Position numbers and translations under genes: made by a program
NCBI GenBank assembly: GCA_947164965.1
Contig: CAMUYR010000001.1
Location: 186,001 to 250,000 of the forward strand
Direction: 5' to 3'
Source: an uncultured Prevotella sp.
GTDB taxonomy: Bacteria; Bacteroidota; Bacteroidia; Bacteroidales; Bacteroidaceae
Length of the DNA stretch: 64,000 bases
Shown: positions 62,219 to 64,000 of the stretch, piece after piece
Layout: each line of letters begins with the position of its first letter
How positions within the stretch are numbered: position 1 is the first letter of the stretch
Notes under the pieces: model-generated
Database searches by the model: none
Told to the model about the DNA's origin: nothing
The model's input: the letters and a program-made list of their open reading frames with translations, nothing else

Positions 62219-64000
62219 TTATAGCGTGACATGGACTGATTTAAGATCACTGTCCTTAGAACTGGTACCATAGAGCAATTCGTAATCTCCTGGCTTCACA
62301 CGCATAGTATTGGTTTCTGTATCGAAGAATTCAAAACTATTGCTGGTAAGACGAAGCACTGCCTTAGTTGTTTGACCAGCTTTTACATCGACACGGGTAA
62401 AGGCACGAAGCGTCTTCAACGGAGCATCAGTATCAGCCAAATTACGAATATAAAGCTGTATTATCTCTGTGCCTGAACGCTGACCTGTATTAGTGACAGG
62501 AATTGTAATACTCAAATTACCATTCTGTCCCTCAACAGTAGCCTGACCTACAGTAAATGAGGTATAAGAAAGACCAAAACCGAAGGGAAAGAGGGCATCG
62601 TTGAAATAACGATAGGTACGGCCCTTCATAGAATAGTCCTCATAATCAGGAAGCTGGGCATCATTCTTATAGAAGGTGATTGGCAGTTTTCCTGAGGGGT
62701 TATAATCGCCAAAGAGCACATCGGCAATAGCTGTTCCACCCTCCTGACCAGCATACCAGGCCTGAAGGATTGCTTCACAATTCTCAGTCTCTGGTGTTAA
62801 AGCTATTGCGGAACCAGAGCAATTGACAAAGATAACTTGCTTACCTGCCAGTTTTAAAGCTTTGAGGAAATCACGCTGTACTTTGGGGAGTTCGATGCTA
62901 GTACGATCCCCACCCTTGAAACCCTCAATATCCACAGGCATTTCCTCACCCTCAAGAGCAGAAGAGATACCACCAACGAAGATGACCTTGTCGATACCTT
63001 TCAATTGGCTAATAATCTGCTGGTAATCAATTGGTAGTTCCTTTGCAACATTGATCTTCAAGTTAGCATTGTAGGTGTGGATATGTGAGAAGCGCACCTC
63101 AATATTGTAACTCTTACCTTTCTCTGCCTGAATAGCTACACGATTGGGGGTGGTGCGCCAGATATGGTGCATAAACTTCCGCTCTCCGTCAATATAGAGT
63201 TCGAAATGTCCGCAACCATCTACATTCACTACATATTCACCTGCTTCCTTAGGAGTAAACACCGTCTCATACTTAGCCGAGAAGTCCTCGAGCTGTACAC
63301 CTGGTGCGAAATTATGCATACCAAAGGTGGTAACAGCGATAGGTTGGGTGTAATACTGCGTAGTAACGGGCTTTCCCTCCATCTTACGATTATTCCAGAA
63401 AGTACCCTTCATACCCTTCTTGCCATCGAAACTGCACTGAGATGCCATCAGGCTCTCCATTACCTTGTCGTAGGTCAAATCGCAACCTGCATGATAGAAT
63501 AGTTTCTTCTGTTTGGCCTTGATGCCGTCGAGAATAGTAATAGTATGATTCGGCGTACCATTATAGTTTCCCCACATCAAGGGTTCATTGTCGGCATTAG
63601 GACCTATCACGGCTATTTTCTCCTTGTTCTTCTGCAACGGAAGAATATTGCCTCTGTTTTGCAAAAGCACGATGGTCTGGCGCGCCATATCAAGGGCTAT
63701 CTGACGATGCTGCTTAGAGTCCATCATGGAATACGGGATCTTCGACCACTCCACCAATGAGGGATCATCCATCTCCCCAAGATCGAAACGTCCTTCGAGC
63801 AAACGGATAACATGTTTGTCAACCTCTGCCTCTGTGATAAGGCCACGTTTTACTGCCTCAGGGATACTGCGATAGGCATAGCCATAACCGCACTCCACAT
63901 CTGTACCTGCTATCGTAGCTTTGGCAGAAGCATGAACAGGACTGGAGGAAGACTTATGTGATTCATAAAAATCAGACACAGCTCCACAGTCGCTAACTAC
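62219..64000 (-). CDS. GH3 family glycosidase with PA14-like insertion (5' end outside window)
   Basis: The frame is open to the right edge, so the N-terminus is missing. The first visible codons read VVSDCGAVSDFYES, which holds the GH3 nucleophile Asp (codon at 63989-63991). The second GH3 domain is interrupted by a PA14-like beta-sandwich ('TPKEAGEYVVNVDGCGHFELYIDGERKFMH', in two strands). It resumes at 'VIFVGGISSALEGEEM' and 'ILQAWYAGQEGGTAIADVLFGDYNPSGKLPITFY'. A C-terminal FN3-like domain ends the protein. PA14-containing GH3 enzymes are often xylosidases, arabinosidases or glucosidases. It is upstream of GH43 in the same operon. Confidence 0.9.
   Translation of the reverse strand, partial: VVSDCGAVSDFYESHKSSSSPVHASAKATIAGTDVECGYGYAYRSIPEAVKRGLITEAEVDKHVIRLLEGRFDLGEMDDPSLVEWSKIPYSMMDSKQHRQIALDMARQTIVLLQNRGNILPLQKNKEKIAVIGPNADNEPLMWGNYNGTPNHTITILDGIKAKQKKLFYHAGCDLTYDKVMESLMASQCSFDGKKGMKGTFWNNRKMEGKPVTTQYYTQPIAVTTFGMHNFAPGVQLEDFSAKYETVFTPKEAGEYVVNVDGCGHFELYIDGERKFMHHIWRTTPNRVAIQAEKGKSYNIEVRFSHIHTYNANLKINVAKELPIDYQQIISQLKGIDKVIFVGGISSALEGEEMPVDIEGFKGGDRTSIELPKVQRDFLKALKLAGKQVIFVNCSGSAIALTPETENCEAILQAWYAGQEGGTAIADVLFGDYNPSGKLPITFYKNDAQLPDYEDYSMKGRTYRYFNDALFPFGFGLSYTSFTVGQATVEGQNGNLSITIPVTNTGQRSGTEIIQLYIRNLADTDAPLKTLRAFTRVDVKAGQTTKAVLRLTSNSFEFFDTETNTMRVKPGDYELLYGTSSKDSDLKSVHVTL

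Noticed and set aside
62219..63979. GH3 gene starting at the GTG at 63979
   Set aside because: The frame is open to the window edge and the codons before the GTG encode the conserved nucleophile motif, so the gene is truncated by the window and does not start there.

Overview
The window looks like chromosome of a gut or rumen Prevotella-type bacterium (Bacteroidota, Prevotellaceae such as Prevotella, Segatella or Xylanibacter). It holds SusC/SusD pairs, many lipoproteins, glycan-degrading enzymes, DUF4249, DUF6377 and reg_prop/Y_Y_Y regulators. Promoters follow the Bacteroidetes pattern of a -33 TTTG and a -7 TAnnTTTG about 20 bp apart. No rRNA, tRNA, IS or CRISPR array was seen.

Layout. (1) 3-338: C-terminal end of an unrecognised gene. 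(2) 439-23674, all minus strand: a polysaccharide utilization locus (PUL) with GH3, GH2, GH106, a SASA-type esterase, GH2, a one-component membrane AraC regulator, a secreted TIM-barrel protein, a beta-helix lipoprotein, SusC and SusD. GH106, the esterase and the nearby pectin cluster suggest a rhamnose-containing pectin such as a rhamnogalacturonan. (3) 23675-24757: a gene-free stretch with a 588 bp dyad-symmetric element made of 11-bp phased repeats. (4) 24758-27949: two lipoproteins sharing a C-terminal module, and a small lipoprotein. (5) 27952-30840: DUF4249 lipoprotein plus TonB-dependent receptor. (6) 30965-36358: pectate lyase, DUF3826 protein and a 1001-residue beta-helix/TIM-barrel protein, probably one pectin operon. 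(7) 36494-37369: ECF sigma factor and a miniature FecR-like protein. (8) 37393-41339: sufC-sufD-sufS-rnhB, without sufB. (9) 41676-51394: a beta-glucan PUL (SusC, SusD, glycan-binding lipoprotein, GH16, GH5), followed by luxS. (10) 51993-55391: a clostripain-like C11 protease and an unrecognised lipoprotein with matching promoter regions. (11) 55913-60006: GH3 and a DUF6377 membrane regulator. (12) 60145-64000: GH43 and a GH3 with an inserted PA14-like domain, the latter running off the right edge.

How it works together. In each PUL a surface lipoprotein and SusD capture glycan, SusC imports oligosaccharides through the outer membrane, and exported hydrolases cut side chains and backbone. The beta-glucan set (GH16, GH5 and probably the GH3 at 55913) is complete enough to take beta-1,3 or mixed-linkage glucan to glucose. 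The most unusual features are non-coding: the 588 bp phased dyad, a TGCGACA-N23-TGTCGCA site at the same distance from two promoters, and two unrelated three-copy palindrome arrays with the same 22-bp pitch, one of them inside the GH106 reading frame.
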